Assembly: GCF_030408555.1 (NCBI RefSeq)
Contig: NZ_CP047048.1
Coordinates: 310,001 to 374,000 of the forward strand
DNA: 64,000 nucleotides
Source: Corynebacterium aurimucosum
GTDB taxonomy: Bacteria; Actinomycetota; Actinomycetes; Mycobacteriales; Mycobacteriaceae
Direction of reading: 5' to 3'
Shown here: positions 28,252 to 36,141 of the stretch, piece by piece
How the letters are laid out: each line of letters starts with the position of its first letter
Numbering within the stretch: position 1 is the first letter of the stretch
The notes under the pieces: model-generated
What the model was told of the DNA's origin: nothing
Seen by the model: the letters and a program-made list of their open reading frames with translations, nothing else
The model's database searches: none
Made by a program: the position numbers and the translations under genes

Positions 28252-29292
28252 ATGTCTCGACTGTCTGATGCGCCGCTGATTGCTGCCGCTACTGGCCACA
28301 CGCCTTCCCGCCCGCCCGTCTGGTTCATGCGCCAGGCGGGGCGCTCTTTGCCGGAGTACCGCAAGGTACGCGAGGGAATCAGCATGCTGGATTCCTGTTT
28401 CATGCCGGAGCTCCTGGCGGAGATCACCCTGCAGCCGGTGCGTCGCCACGATGTTGATGGCGCCATCCTGTTCAACGATATCGTTGTCCCGCTCAAGGCA
28501 GCGGGTGTCGGCGTGGAGATCGTCCCCGGCCGCGGCCCCGTCATGGATGCACCCGTGCGCACCAAGGAGGACGTGGCCAACCTGCCTATCCTCGACGTTG
28601 ATGTGCCAGAGGTACGCCAGGGCATTGAGATCATCCTGAGCGAGCTCACCGACAAGCAGGCCCTCATCGGCTTCGTCGGCGCGCCCTTCACCTTGGCCAG
28701 CTACCTCATTGAGGGCGGCCCCTCGAAGAATCACGAGCGCACTAAGGCTCTGATGCATTCCGATCCGGATACCTGGCACCGCCTCATGCAACGCCTCACC
28801 CCGACGATCATCTCCTTCCTTCAGCTCCAGCTGGATGCCGGCATTGACGCCATGCAGCTCTTCGATTCCTGGGCGGGCTACCTCAACGAGCGCGATTACC
28901 GCGAGTTCGTGCTGCCTTATTCGGAACAGATCCTCAAGGTTGCAGAAGGCCGCGTGCCGCGCATCCACTTTGGTGTGGGGACCGGCGAGCTGCTCGGCGC
29001 GATGTCGGAGGCTGGTTCTGAGGTCATGGGCGTGGACTACCGCGTGAGCATGGATGCCGCCGCGGCCCGCGTCAACGCGGACATTCTCCAGGGCAACCTC
29101 GACCCGGCTCTGCTGTTCGCCGGCGAGGATGCGGTGCGCAAGGAAGTACACGCCATCAAGGCAGAAGTAGATGCCGCCCGCGCGGCAGGGAACCTGCGTG
29201 GACACATCTGGAACCTTGGCCACGGCGTGCTGCCGACCACGGAGGCGGAGGCCATTACCCGCGCCGTCGCCATCATTCACGAGGAGGGCTAA
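28252..29292 (+). CDS. hemE: Uroporphyrinogen decarboxylase
   Basis: A 346-residue cofactor-free enzyme that turns uroporphyrinogen III into coproporphyrinogen III. Signatures are PVWFMRQAGRSLPEYRKVR at the N-terminus, ILFNDIVVPL with the key Asp, IGFVGAPFTLASYLIEGG and DSWAGYL. Two in-frame ATGs exist, at 28243 and 28252. The second aligns better with corynebacterial HemE. A CATAAT hexamer just before it suggests a leaderless transcript, so neither start is certain. The stop is directly followed by the cgoX start codon. Confidence 0.95.
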   Translation: MSRLSDAPLIAAATGHTPSRPPVWFMRQAGRSLPEYRKVREGISMLDSCFMPELLAEITLQPVRRHDVDGAILFNDIVVPLKAAGVGVEIVPGRGPVMDAPVRTKEDVANLPILDVDVPEVRQGIEIILSELTDKQALIGFVGAPFTLASYLIEGGPSKNHERTKALMHSDPDTWHRLMQRLTPTIISFLQLQLDAGIDAMQLFDSWAGYLNERDYREFVLPYSEQILKVAEGRVPRIHFGVGTGELLGAMSEAGSEVMGVDYRVSMDAAAARVNADILQGNLDPALLFAGEDAVRKEVHAIKAEVDAARAAGNLRGHIWNLGHGVLPTTEAEAITRAVAIIHEEG

Positions 29293-30675
29293 ATGAAGAT
29301 CGCGATCATCGGTGCGGGCCTAGCGGGCCTCACCGCGGCATGGGAACTCAAGCAGAACACGAAGGGCCCCCACGACATCTTTGTCTTCGAAGCAGCCGAC
29401 CGCATCGGCGGCAAGCTGCACACCGTGGCCTTCAACGGCGGCCCCACGGACATGGGCGCGGAGGCCTTTATCCGCCGCCGCCAAGACGCCGTGGACTTCT
29501 TCACGGAGCTGGGCCTGCAGGATTCCTTCGTGGAGCCCAATCCGGAGCTGCGCCCGCGCGTGTATACCGGTGGCGCGCTGCACTTCCTGCCGCAGGGCGG
29601 GGTCATGGGTATTCCTTCTGAGCCGCAGGACTTCTTCTCCGAGGCGACCAACGAGCGCATCACCAACGAGCAGCCCTTCGAGTGGGAAATTGGCGGGGAT
29701 GTCTCCGTGGGTCAGCTCGTGCGCCAGCAATATGGCGATGACGTGGTAGACCACGTGGTTTCCGCGCTGCTCGGTGGCGTTTACTCCTGCTCGGCCGATG
29801 ACCTGGGCCTGCGCGCCACGGTTCCGCACCTGGCGGCCACGCTGGACTCACTGGCCAAGGAAGGACCCGTCACGCTGTCGGCAGCTATCAAGCAGATCGA
29901 GTCTGGCCGCAGCCCGGCCGAAGGTTCCGTCTTCGGCACCTTCAAGGGCGGCTACGCAGAGCTTTACGAGGCCCTGGCTGAGAAGTCCGGCGCGCAGATT
30001 CACCTGGACGCCTTTGTTTCTGGTGTGACGCGCAAGGGCGATGCCTTTGAGGTCAAGGGCGCGCCGGGGGATATCGGTCCATTCGACCGCGTGCTCTTTG
30101 CCACCCCGGCTCCCACGACGGCGCGCCTGCTCAAGGCCGTGGCCCCCGAGGCCGCCCAGAAGCTGTCCACCGTCCAGCTGGCCTCCTCTGTGGTCGTCGG
30201 TTTCAACTTTGCCTCCGCCACGGATCCGGAGGGCAATGCGCTTCCCGACGCCACCGGCATCCTCGTCGCCTCCGACGAGCCCGACGTGCGCGCCAAGGCC
30301 TTCACGCTCTCTTCTAACAAGTGGCCGCACCTGAACGAGCGCGAGGGCTTCCTCGTGCGCGCCTCCTTCGGCCGCTTCGGGGATGATGCCCTCGTGCGCG
30401 CGGAGGAGGATGATCTCGTGGACTATGCCCTCGATGACCTGCAGAAGATCACCGGTTTCGACGGCCGTGCTAGTGGCGTGGAAGAGATCTACACGCAGCG
30501 CTGGTTCGGCGGCATCCCCCGCTATGACGAAAAGCACCTGGCCACCGTTGCCGCCGTGCGTGCCGCGCTTGCCGACGTCCCCGGTATCGCCACCGCCGGC
30601 GCCTGGGCCGATGGAGTCGGCGTGCCCGCTGTCATCGCCGGCGCCCGCGCTGCCGCGCAAGTACTCGTTAGCTAG
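29293..30675 (+). CDS. hemY: Coproporphyrinogen III / protoporphyrinogen oxidase (HemY/CgoX type)
   Basis: A 460-residue FAD enzyme. The dinucleotide motif IAIIGAGLAGLTAAWEL is followed by FEAADRIGGKLHTV. The C-terminal FAD segment is PGIATAGAWADGVGVPAVIAGARAA. In actinobacteria HemY acts as CgoX in the coproporphyrin-dependent pathway, oxidising coproporphyrinogen III to coproporphyrin III. The start immediately follows hemE. Its 3' end overlaps the convergent toxin gene yoeB by 4 bp, which marks the junction with the accessory block. Confidence 0.94.
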   Translation: MKIAIIGAGLAGLTAAWELKQNTKGPHDIFVFEAADRIGGKLHTVAFNGGPTDMGAEAFIRRRQDAVDFFTELGLQDSFVEPNPELRPRVYTGGALHFLPQGGVMGIPSEPQDFFSEATNERITNEQPFEWEIGGDVSVGQLVRQQYGDDVVDHVVSALLGGVYSCSADDLGLRATVPHLAATLDSLAKEGPVTLSAAIKQIESGRSPAEGSVFGTFKGGYAELYEALAEKSGAQIHLDAFVSGVTRKGDAFEVKGAPGDIGPFDRVLFATPAPTTARLLKAVAPEAAQKLSTVQLASSVVVGFNFASATDPEGNALPDATGILVASDEPDVRAKAFTLSSNKWPHLNEREGFLVRASFGRFGDDALVRAEEDDLVDYALDDLQKITGFDGRASGVEEIYTQRWFGGIPRYDEKHLATVAAVRAALADVPGIATAGAWADGVGVPAVIAGARAAAQVLVS

Positions 30676-30926
30676 TAGTGGTATCTGCACCCAGCAATCT
30701 CAATTGTCGCGCCCTTAATGCGATAGATCAGTCGGTGCTCTTCGGTAATTCGCCGAGACCAGAACCCGGACAACTCGAATTTGAGAGGTTCGGGTTTTCC
30801 TATTCCTTCGTTGCCGTTTCGCGCAATGTCCTTAATGAGGTTATTGATTCTCTTGAGGAACTTCTTGTCGTGAGACTGCCACCAGAGGTAGTCCTCCCAT
30901 GCTTCCTCTGTCCACGAAAGAATCAT
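30672..30926 (-). CDS. yoeB: YoeB family toxin (type II TA, ribosome-dependent mRNA endoribonuclease)
   Basis: An 84-residue RelE-fold toxin. Catalytic residues fall at the same numbers as in E. coli YoeB: Glu46 in KPEPLKFEL, Arg65 in EEHRLIY, and the C-terminal His83-Tyr84 of GCRYHY. It would cut mRNA in the ribosomal A site when not bound by YefM. It lies 5 bp downstream of the antitoxin gene in the same operon. Its stop codon overlaps the end of hemY. The gene appears intact and functional. Confidence 0.95.
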   Translation of the reverse strand: MILSWTEEAWEDYLWWQSHDKKFLKRINNLIKDIARNGNEGIGKPEPLKFELSGFWSRRITEEHRLIYRIKGATIEIAGCRYHY

Positions 30927-30931
30927 GGAGC

Positions 30932-31189
30932 TTAATCTTCCTCAATGAGCTCGTGTTCCGTTGCTTTCCCCGTATTGAGGCTCTCAATGGAGTCAAGTAG
31001 GCGCTGGGCATTGCGAGGGGAACGCAGAAGGTAAGCAGTTTCGCGAAGAGAGTTGTAGTCATCGAAGGAAACGATGACTGCAGACTCATGACCATTGCGA
31101 GTGATGATGACTTCCTCGCGGTCATCAACAACCGACTGCAATACTTCGGCGTACCGTGCTCTCGATTCCGAGTAAGACATGGTCTTCAT
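30932..31189 (-). CDS. yefM: YefM/Phd family antitoxin
   Basis: An 85-residue antitoxin. The N-terminal DNA-binding Phd fold begins MKTMSYSESRARYAEVLQSVVDDREEVIITRNGHESAVIVSFDDYNSLRET and includes the family's TRNG and VSFDDY elements. The acidic C-terminal part (ESLNTGKATEHELIEED) should wrap around YoeB. Start ATG at 31189 has a GGGAG RBS. Two TGTACA operator cores lie at 31206-31223, just upstream, as in the autoregulated E. coli operon. Confidence 0.95.
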   Translation of the reverse strand: MKTMSYSESRARYAEVLQSVVDDREEVIITRNGHESAVIVSFDDYNSLRETAYLLRSPRNAQRLLDSIESLNTGKATEHELIEED

Positions 31190-31205
31190 AAGCGATCTCC
31201 CTTCT

Positions 31206-31223
31206 TGTACAAGAAACTGTACA
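31206..31223 (-). promoter_or_regulatory. YefM-YoeB type operator: two TGTACA cores
   Basis: TGTACA occurs at 31206-31211 and at 31218-31223, exactly 12 bp centre to centre. The E. coli yefM-yoeB operator has the same core and spacing. The first copy sits in the longer palindrome CTTGTACAAG. Confidence 0.8.
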
Positions 31224-31257
31224 ACGAAAAGAGGATGGGCGCTAGAGAAGTTTCAGT

Positions 31258-32769
31258 TTATGGGGCCACGTGAACAGCGCGCGTCAGGTTGAGCCGCTCG
31301 CACACGTGCTCATCGTGGCTGACCAAGATGAATGCTCCGCGGTAGCTGGTGAGCACCTCAATTAGCCAGTCGGTGGTGGGGATGTCGATGTTGTTCGTTG
31401 GTTCGTCGAGAAGCAGGAAGCGCGGGGCTGGATCGCTGAGCAGGACGCGGGCGATTTCGACGCGGAAGCGCTCGCCACCAGAGAGTTGTCCCACCGGCTG
31501 GTGGATCTTGTCGTTGATAAAGAGCATCTGGGCCAGCTGGTCGCGCAGGAACTGCGGGTCTGCGCTGGGGTTGGCTGCCCGCACGATGTCGAACACCGAT
31601 TTCTCTTCAGGCAAGACGATGCGCTGGCGGATGTATCCACAGGGCAGCGCGTATTCGACGTCGCCGCGGACAATGCGGTTGAGGAAGGTGGTCTTGCCGC
31701 TGCCGTTGGGCCCGGTGAGGCGAACGCGCTCGGGGCCAGTGATGCTGAGCAGATCGCTGACGAGCACTCGGGTGCCCGCGGGCAGCTCTGTGCCGGGGAG
31801 GTCGATGTGGACATGGGTGTCGTCGCGAAGCGCGCGCTGTGCCTTGTCGTGCGCCGACTGGGCGGCAGACACTGCATCGTTGGCCTGTTGAGAACGCCCA
31901 GCGGCGGAGCGCTCGGAACGGTTCTTGTCATTGCCCATGGCCATGCCGGGTTTGCGCTTCGAGTTGGAGAAGTTCTTGCCGCGGCGGGCATCGCGGGCAA
32001 TGCGGGTCTGCATAGCGGCGCGCTCGCGGATCTGTTTGCGGTGGTTGGCCTTGGTTTCCCTGACCTTGGCCTGCGCGGAATCCTGCTCGGCATCAATCGC
32101 TGCGCGGTAAGAGGAGTAGTTTCCCTCGAACTCGCGCAGCGTTCCGTGGTAGAGCTCAGCGATGCTGTCCGCGTGCTCGAGGAGTTCGCGGTCATGTGAG
32201 ACAACGAGAACCGGCATCGGCGCGGTGCGAATGAGCTCGAGCAGGCGCTGGCGTGATTCGGAGTCCAGGTTATTGGTGGGCTCGTCGAGGATCAGGAAAT
32301 CCGGCTTGCGGAAGAAGGCTGCAGTCAGCGCCACGGTCACTGCTTCACCGCCAGATAAAGTACCAATGGTGCGCTCTAAGAGGAAGGGGATACCTGCGGC
32401 GTCGAGAGCCGCTTCGATGCGCTCTGCCACATCCCACTGCTCACCAACAGTGGTGGCGAGCTCTTCTGAGTATTCGCCAGCCTCAATGCGGGCAATGGCG
32501 CTGAGGATCTCCGTCGCGCCAAAGACATCGGCGATGGTGTCAGACGTGTGAAGGCCTAAATCCTGGTCGACATAGATGACTGAGCCCGCGGATACCGTTC
32601 CCGAAGTCGGGGCAATGAGGCCAGCAAGTACCTTGGCTAGCGTTGATTTTCCGGAGCCATTCGCCCCGACCAAGCCCGTGAAGTGGGAGGAAAAGGAGCC
32701 GGTGAGGTCCGTGAAACAGGGGGTGCCGTCGGGCCAAACGACGGTGAGATGAGAAAAAGAAATAGGCAT
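31258..32769 (-). CDS. ABC-F family ATPase (possible ribosome-protection or translation factor)
   Basis: A 503-residue protein with two ABC ATPase domains and no membrane segment. Domain 1 has GANGSGKST, LSGGEAVTVAL and FLILDEPTNNLD. Domain 2 has GPNGSGKTT, LSGGERFRVEI and FLLLDEPTNNID. The interdomain linker (about residues 215-320) is Arg/Lys/Gln-rich and helical, as expected for the P-site tRNA interaction motif. ABC-F proteins rescue ribosomes or give resistance to PLS-type antibiotics; which applies here is unknown. I prefer ATG at 32769 with RBS AAGGTGGA over the GTG at 32781. The start codon lies in an inverted repeat with an upstream leader (32817-32838). Confidence 0.88.
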   Translation of the reverse strand: MPISFSHLTVVWPDGTPCFTDLTGSFSSHFTGLVGANGSGKSTLAKVLAGLIAPTSGTVSAGSVIYVDQDLGLHTSDTIADVFGATEILSAIARIEAGEYSEELATTVGEQWDVAERIEAALDAAGIPFLLERTIGTLSGGEAVTVALTAAFFRKPDFLILDEPTNNLDSESRQRLLELIRTAPMPVLVVSHDRELLEHADSIAELYHGTLREFEGNYSSYRAAIDAEQDSAQAKVRETKANHRKQIRERAAMQTRIARDARRGKNFSNSKRKPGMAMGNDKNRSERSAAGRSQQANDAVSAAQSAHDKAQRALRDDTHVHIDLPGTELPAGTRVLVSDLLSITGPERVRLTGPNGSGKTTFLNRIVRGDVEYALPCGYIRQRIVLPEEKSVFDIVRAANPSADPQFLRDQLAQMLFINDKIHQPVGQLSGGERFRVEIARVLLSDPAPRFLLLDEPTNNIDIPTTDWLIEVLTSYRGAFILVSHDEHVCERLNLTRAVHVAP

Positions 32770-32838
32770 GAAGAAATCCACCTTCGAGTAAGTCGCGCAA
32801 AAAGAGTGACGTCGAATTAGGAAAAAATCTTCATGCCT
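32764..32838 (-). promoter_or_regulatory. Candidate leader-peptide attenuator of the ABC-F gene
   Basis: On the minus strand AGGCATGAAGA (complement of 32828-32838) is a perfect 11-bp inverted copy of TCTTCATGCCT (complement of 32764-32774), which contains the ABC-F start codon. The upstream arm itself encodes ATG AAG ATT TTT TCC TAA, a five-residue ORF MKIFS at complement(32817..32834). Pairing would hide the ABC-F start. No strong RBS for the leader is seen. Confidence 0.45.
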
Positions 32839-32854
32839 GAAAGGCTAGCCCCGG

Positions 32855-33077
32855 CTAATACCCGAGCGCAAGGGCCGCCACGCCAAAACCGAGGGCGCCG
32901 CGGGCAATGTAGTGCAGCACCTCGGGGGAGAAGGAGACGCCGAAACCGCCGCTATCCAGCATGGACATGCTGTCCACCCGTGCCGGGCGGGAACGCTTAA
33001 ACGACGCCCAGCTAAGGCCGGCGATGATGAGCGCCACTGCGATGGCGGAAAGATTCCACACCAAGAGGAGGATACCG
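32855..33077 (-). pseudogene. ABC transporter membrane protein, C-terminal fragment (split by IS)
   Basis: This fragment reads PGILLLVWNLSAIAVALIIAGLSW and continues to a stop at 32855 with a further hydrophobic helix (YIARGALGFGVAALALGY). It is in frame with the N-terminal fragment beyond the IS element. Removing 33078-34383 restores the joined sequence LLGAGILLLVWNLS without frame change. The intact protein would be 338 residues. Confidence 0.85.
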
Positions 33078-33149
33078 GGACCTGACCCCTGTTAGGTAGA
33101 CACCTGATATCCAGCCCTGTTGGGTTGGGAAGAAAGGTAATCTACCACC

Positions 33150-33449
33150 ATGCCTAGGTACTCCGAACAGTTCAAACGTGATGCTGTGGCCCTCTACGAA
33201 AACAATGAGGACCTCTCACTTCACGCGGCTTCAGCAGAGCTAGGAATCAATCGTTCCTCACTTTATTCCTGGCTTAAGCAGTACGGCACCGGCAAGCGTG
33301 TCCGCACAAAAAGCATGCGCGACAAGGCACAGGCGACGACTGATTCTGAACGAATCCGTCAGCTAGAAAAAGAAGTCTCTAAGCTTCGTGAAGAACGCGA
33401 TATCCTGCGTAAGGCCGCGAATTATTTTGCCGAAGAGACACGCTGGTAA
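33150..33449 (+). CDS. IS3-family transposase OrfA
   Basis: A 99-residue protein with an N-terminal HTH_Tnp_1-type domain (YSEQFKRDAVALYENNEDLSLHAASAELGINRSSLYSWLKQYG). A leucine-zipper-like region follows (IRQLEKEVSKLREERDILRKAANYFAEE), which mediates OrfA/OrfAB contacts in this family. ATG at 33150 follows GAAAGG. OrfB lies in the -1 frame, and its frame is blocked by a stop at 33380. A programmed frameshift should therefore occur between 33383 and 33449. Confidence 0.93.
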   Translation: MPRYSEQFKRDAVALYENNEDLSLHAASAELGINRSSLYSWLKQYGTGKRVRTKSMRDKAQATTDSERIRQLEKEVSKLREERDILRKAANYFAEETRW

Positions 33450-34342
33450 TCCGCTTCCAGTTTGTCTATGACCATCGAACCGAGTACTCGGTCAAGCGGA
33501 TGTGCCACGTGTTAAAGCTCAATCGCTCCTCGTTCTACAAATGGGTCAACACCCGCGAAAAACGCAGGTTAAAGATGTGTTCGGATGCTCTTATTGGTGC
33601 ACGAATCAAGAGCATCTTCGATGATGAGCACGGGCTTTATGGTGCTAAACGCATCGCTGCAAGCCTTAAAGCCGATACGGACTTTCCTCCGATCAATCAC
33701 AAGAAGGTCGCACGCATTATGAAATCCATGGGGCTAAAAGGCTTTACTAAACAACGTCGATGTGTCACTACCAGGCGCAAGCCTGGTCATCGAGTCATGC
33801 CAGATTTAGTAGGCCGCAAATTCACCGCTGATAAGCCGAACCAGGTGTATGTAGGCGATATCACCTACCTGCCGTGTAAGGGAGGCAAGAACATGTACCT
33901 TGCCACAGTCATCGACGTCTACTCGCGCAAACTTGTCGGTCATGCGCTCGCCGATCACATGCGGGTATCGCTGGTTATCGAAGCTTTGTCCCATGCCAGC
34001 AAGGTTCGCGGAAGCCTTAAAGGGGTAATTTTCCATTCTGATCATGGCAGTGTGTACACCTCACAGGCTTTTCAAGACCACTGCACCCAACTTGGTGTTC
34101 GCCAATCCATGGGAGCAGTGGGAACGAGTGCCGATAATGCCCTGGCAGAATCGTTTAACGCCACTTTAAAGCGTGAAGTTCTGCGAGATAGGAAAGTTTT
34201 TGACAATCCCATCATCTGCCGCCAAGAAGTCTTCCGATGGTGCATGCGCTACAACACGCGCAGACGGCACTCCTGGTGCAACCTTCTAGCCCCCGATGAC
34301 TTCGAAGCACTCACATCAGCTACACTGACCCAAGCAGCATAG
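33443..34342 (+). CDS. IS3-family transposase OrfB (DDE integrase core)
   Basis: The open frame downstream of OrfA begins LVIRFQFVYDHRTEYSVKRMCHVL. The first ATG-initiated ORF is at 33500, but translation probably arises by -1 frameshifting from OrfA. The HTH_21 region contains YGAKRIAASLK. The rve catalytic core has the first Asp in YVGDITYLPC, the second in FHSDHGSVYTS and the Glu in NALAESFNATLKREV, giving a complete DDE set. The tail carries YNTRRRHSWCNLLAPDDFE. The element looks able to move. Confidence 0.92.
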   Translation: MVIRFQFVYDHRTEYSVKRMCHVLKLNRSSFYKWVNTREKRRLKMCSDALIGARIKSIFDDEHGLYGAKRIAASLKADTDFPPINHKKVARIMKSMGLKGFTKQRRCVTTRRKPGHRVMPDLVGRKFTADKPNQVYVGDITYLPCKGGKNMYLATVIDVYSRKLVGHALADHMRVSLVIEALSHASKVRGSLKGVIFHSDHGSVYTSQAFQDHCTQLGVRQSMGAVGTSADNALAESFNATLKREVLRDRKVFDNPIICRQEVFRWCMRYNTRRRHSWCNLLAPDDFEALTSATLTQAA

Positions 34343-34380
34343 CTAACCCCCGACGTGTCTACTTTCCGGGGGTCAGGCCC

Positions 34381-35177
34381 CCGGCACCAAGCAGTGCTGT
34401 GCCCACAGAAGCTATAAGGGGAAGGCCCCAGTCGGGCCATGCATCGTCGTTGACGCGGCCGAAGGATGCGGCGCGCCCAACCGCCGCACCGACGATGCTC
34501 CACGCGGACATGAAGCCGACGATGGCCAGCGCCCCGAGCTGTGGTGCGAGTCCCAACGTCAAGCCGAGGGCCGCGAGCGCACCGACGCCGATGTACCACC
34601 GTCGTCCCAAACGACGGAAGAAGAGACCCGCCAACGTGGAGGATGCATGGGCGCGACGAGGAATCCACGCGGATTGGCTCGCAATGGCATCAGAGGTGAC
34701 TTCCGAATCGAGAAGGCTTAGGCCAGAACCGCCGACCAGGCGCGTGCGCCCAGCGCTGAGTAGCGAAGCCAGCGTGAACGAGCGCCACCCCACGACGAAA
34801 CGTAGGGCCGGGACTGCTAGCGCGAACCACGGGGATAGCCCGGTGGACACGCAGATGCCGAGTCCCAAGACTCCGAAGCCGACCAGCTGCGCCCACGTGA
34901 TCCAGTCCGTGCCGCGGAGCCGGCCGCGCGGGCGATCAACGTACACCCAACGCTCCCTGGATAACGCACGTAGGGGATAAAGCGTCTCGGCGAACACGAT
35001 GAGAGCGAGCAGTCCCACGATGCCGGCAATCGGAGCGATACTAGTCAGCGTGATGCGCGCCGGGATGGCAGGCGCGACGGCGCCGACTTCTTGCCATCCT
35101 GTGTAACCGAAGCCGATGACGATGCCGGCGAGAATGAGGTACCAGATACCGTCGCCCAGTCGAGATAGAGCGCGCAT
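34381..35177 (-). pseudogene. ABC transporter membrane protein, N-terminal fragment (disrupted by IS3 element)
   Basis: ATG at 35177 overlaps the stop of the upstream ATPase gene (TGATG), so the pair was translationally coupled. The fragment has several hydrophobic segments: IWYLILAGIVIGFGYTGW, APIAGIVGLLALIVFAETLYPL, LVGFGVLGLGICVSTGL and GVGALAALGLTLGLAPQLGALAIVGFMSAW. It then runs into the IS element and stops at 34359. The intact product would be a 338-residue permease for a two-gene ABC exporter of unknown substrate. Confidence 0.85.
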
Positions 35178-35755
35178 CACAGCTGCACCACCTCGTCGCA
35201 TGCCTGGGTGATGGTGTCGGAATGTGAGGCCACGACGATGCAGCGATTCTCTTCGTCGGCTAGGTAGCGCAACTCACCTGTCAGGAACTTAGTCCAGGCG
35301 GTGTCAAGGTGGCGCTCGGGCTCGTCGATAAGTAAAGCACGCGCCGGCTGGTACAGCTGCGCAGCTAGAAAGACGCGCTGGCGCTGGCCCGAGGACAGGC
35401 GCGAGGCTGGGTGCGGAAGGAGACGCTCAAGCGCCCAGAGCTCGCAGAGCTTGGCGACGTCCACCCCTGCCGCTTTCCCCATCAAGTCCAGGTGCTCGCC
35501 AACGGTGAGGTCGGGGAGGAAAACCGGCTCGGCCACCGTAATCACAGCGCCCGGCTGCTCCTTCGTGCCGACGGGATGGCCGTCACACTCCACAGAGCCA
35601 TCGAGAGGGGCAAGCTCCCCGCCAAGCGTGGCCAGCAACGTGGATTTACCTGAACCATTAGGTCCGGCAAGGCCATAAACGTGGCCGGGGGCGAAGTCCT
35701 TCTCAAGGTGTCCAAGGGGCGTGGAATGCCCATAATCGGCGTCGATGGAAAGCAT
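35177..35755 (-). CDS. ABC transporter ATP-binding protein
   Basis: A 192-residue single ABC domain: Walker A GLAGPNGSGKSTLL, signature RLSSGQRQRVFLAAQL (LSSGQ instead of LSGGQ), Walker B ARALLIDEPERHLD and the switch His in VVASHSDTI. Such short ATPases pair with a separate membrane protein, here the downstream gene that overlaps it and is broken by the IS. The ATPase is therefore probably orphaned. ATG at 35755 has GGAGATC upstream. Confidence 0.88.
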   Translation of the reverse strand: MLSIDADYGHSTPLGHLEKDFAPGHVYGLAGPNGSGKSTLLATLGGELAPLDGSVECDGHPVGTKEQPGAVITVAEPVFLPDLTVGEHLDLMGKAAGVDVAKLCELWALERLLPHPASRLSSGQRQRVFLAAQLYQPARALLIDEPERHLDTAWTKFLTGELRYLADEENRCIVVASHSDTITQACDEVVQL

Positions 35756-35865
35756 TGCTGGGCGGCGATCTCCTTACATTGGGCGGCTAGACAATAGTTA
35801 AAACTTATTGATGAAGTTTAGCAAAATGCACGCCCTGAACGTTGTCCTAGTGATGGGAAACGCCC

Positions 35866-35894
35866 TTGGGATTAGTGTTATGAGCTGCTAAAAT
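35866..35894 (+). promoter_or_regulatory. Sigma-70-type promoter of the VbhA-Fic operon
   Basis: TTGGGA (35866-35871), a 17-bp spacer and TAAAAT (35889-35894) lie 36 bp before the antitoxin start. The region is AT-rich compared with its surroundings. Confidence 0.6.
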
Positions 35895-35930
35895 GAGAGA
35901 AAATGTAGTTGAAAACTCGGGAGGGCAGCA

Positions 35931-36125
35931 ATGTCGGAGCCTATTCAAATTGAAAGCAGCAGTAGTAGCGGCCGTGATCCGTTAGCGTTGAGTGATGCTG
36001 CGTTACGTTTAGCAGGCCACGATGTGACTGATGAGTACGTGCGCCAGCTAGGCCGCGAGATAGCCGCAGGGACACTATCTGCCGACGAAGCAATCGCTCG
36101 TGTACGGCGTGCTTCGCTGAAGTAG
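35931..36125 (+). CDS. VbhA-like antitoxin of a Fic toxin
   Basis: A 64-residue protein. A Ser-rich N-terminus precedes a helical antitoxin domain (DPLALSDAALRLAGHDVTDEYVRQLGREIAAGTLSADEAIARVRRASL), similar to VbhA-type antitoxins that block the ATP site of class I Fic proteins. RBS GGGAGG precedes ATG at 35931. The Fic gene follows 16 bp later. The antitoxin is intact although its toxin gene is frameshifted. Confidence 0.8.
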   Translation: MSEPIQIESSSSSGRDPLALSDAALRLAGHDVTDEYVRQLGREIAAGTLSADEAIARVRRASLK

Positions 36126-36141
36126 AGCGCGGGGGAGAAAC

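Larger units (their letters stand above)
33078..34380 (+). mobile_element. IS3-family insertion sequence (about 1303 bp)
   Basis: The element carries two transposase frames, orfA and orfB in the -1 frame. Its ends are imperfect inverted repeats: the left end GGACCTGACCCC and the reverse complement of the right end GGGCCTGACCCC, with GTAGACAC matching further in. A CCG (possibly CCGG) duplication flanks it at 33075-33077 and 34381-34383. It lies inside an ABC transporter membrane gene, and in-frame excision restores that gene. The left boundary could shift by one base. Confidence 0.9.

Noticed and set aside
33500..34342. OrfB as an independent gene starting at the ATG at 33500
   Set aside because: The DDE protein frame extends upstream to about 33443, next to the OrfA stop, as expected for -1 frameshifting in IS3 elements.
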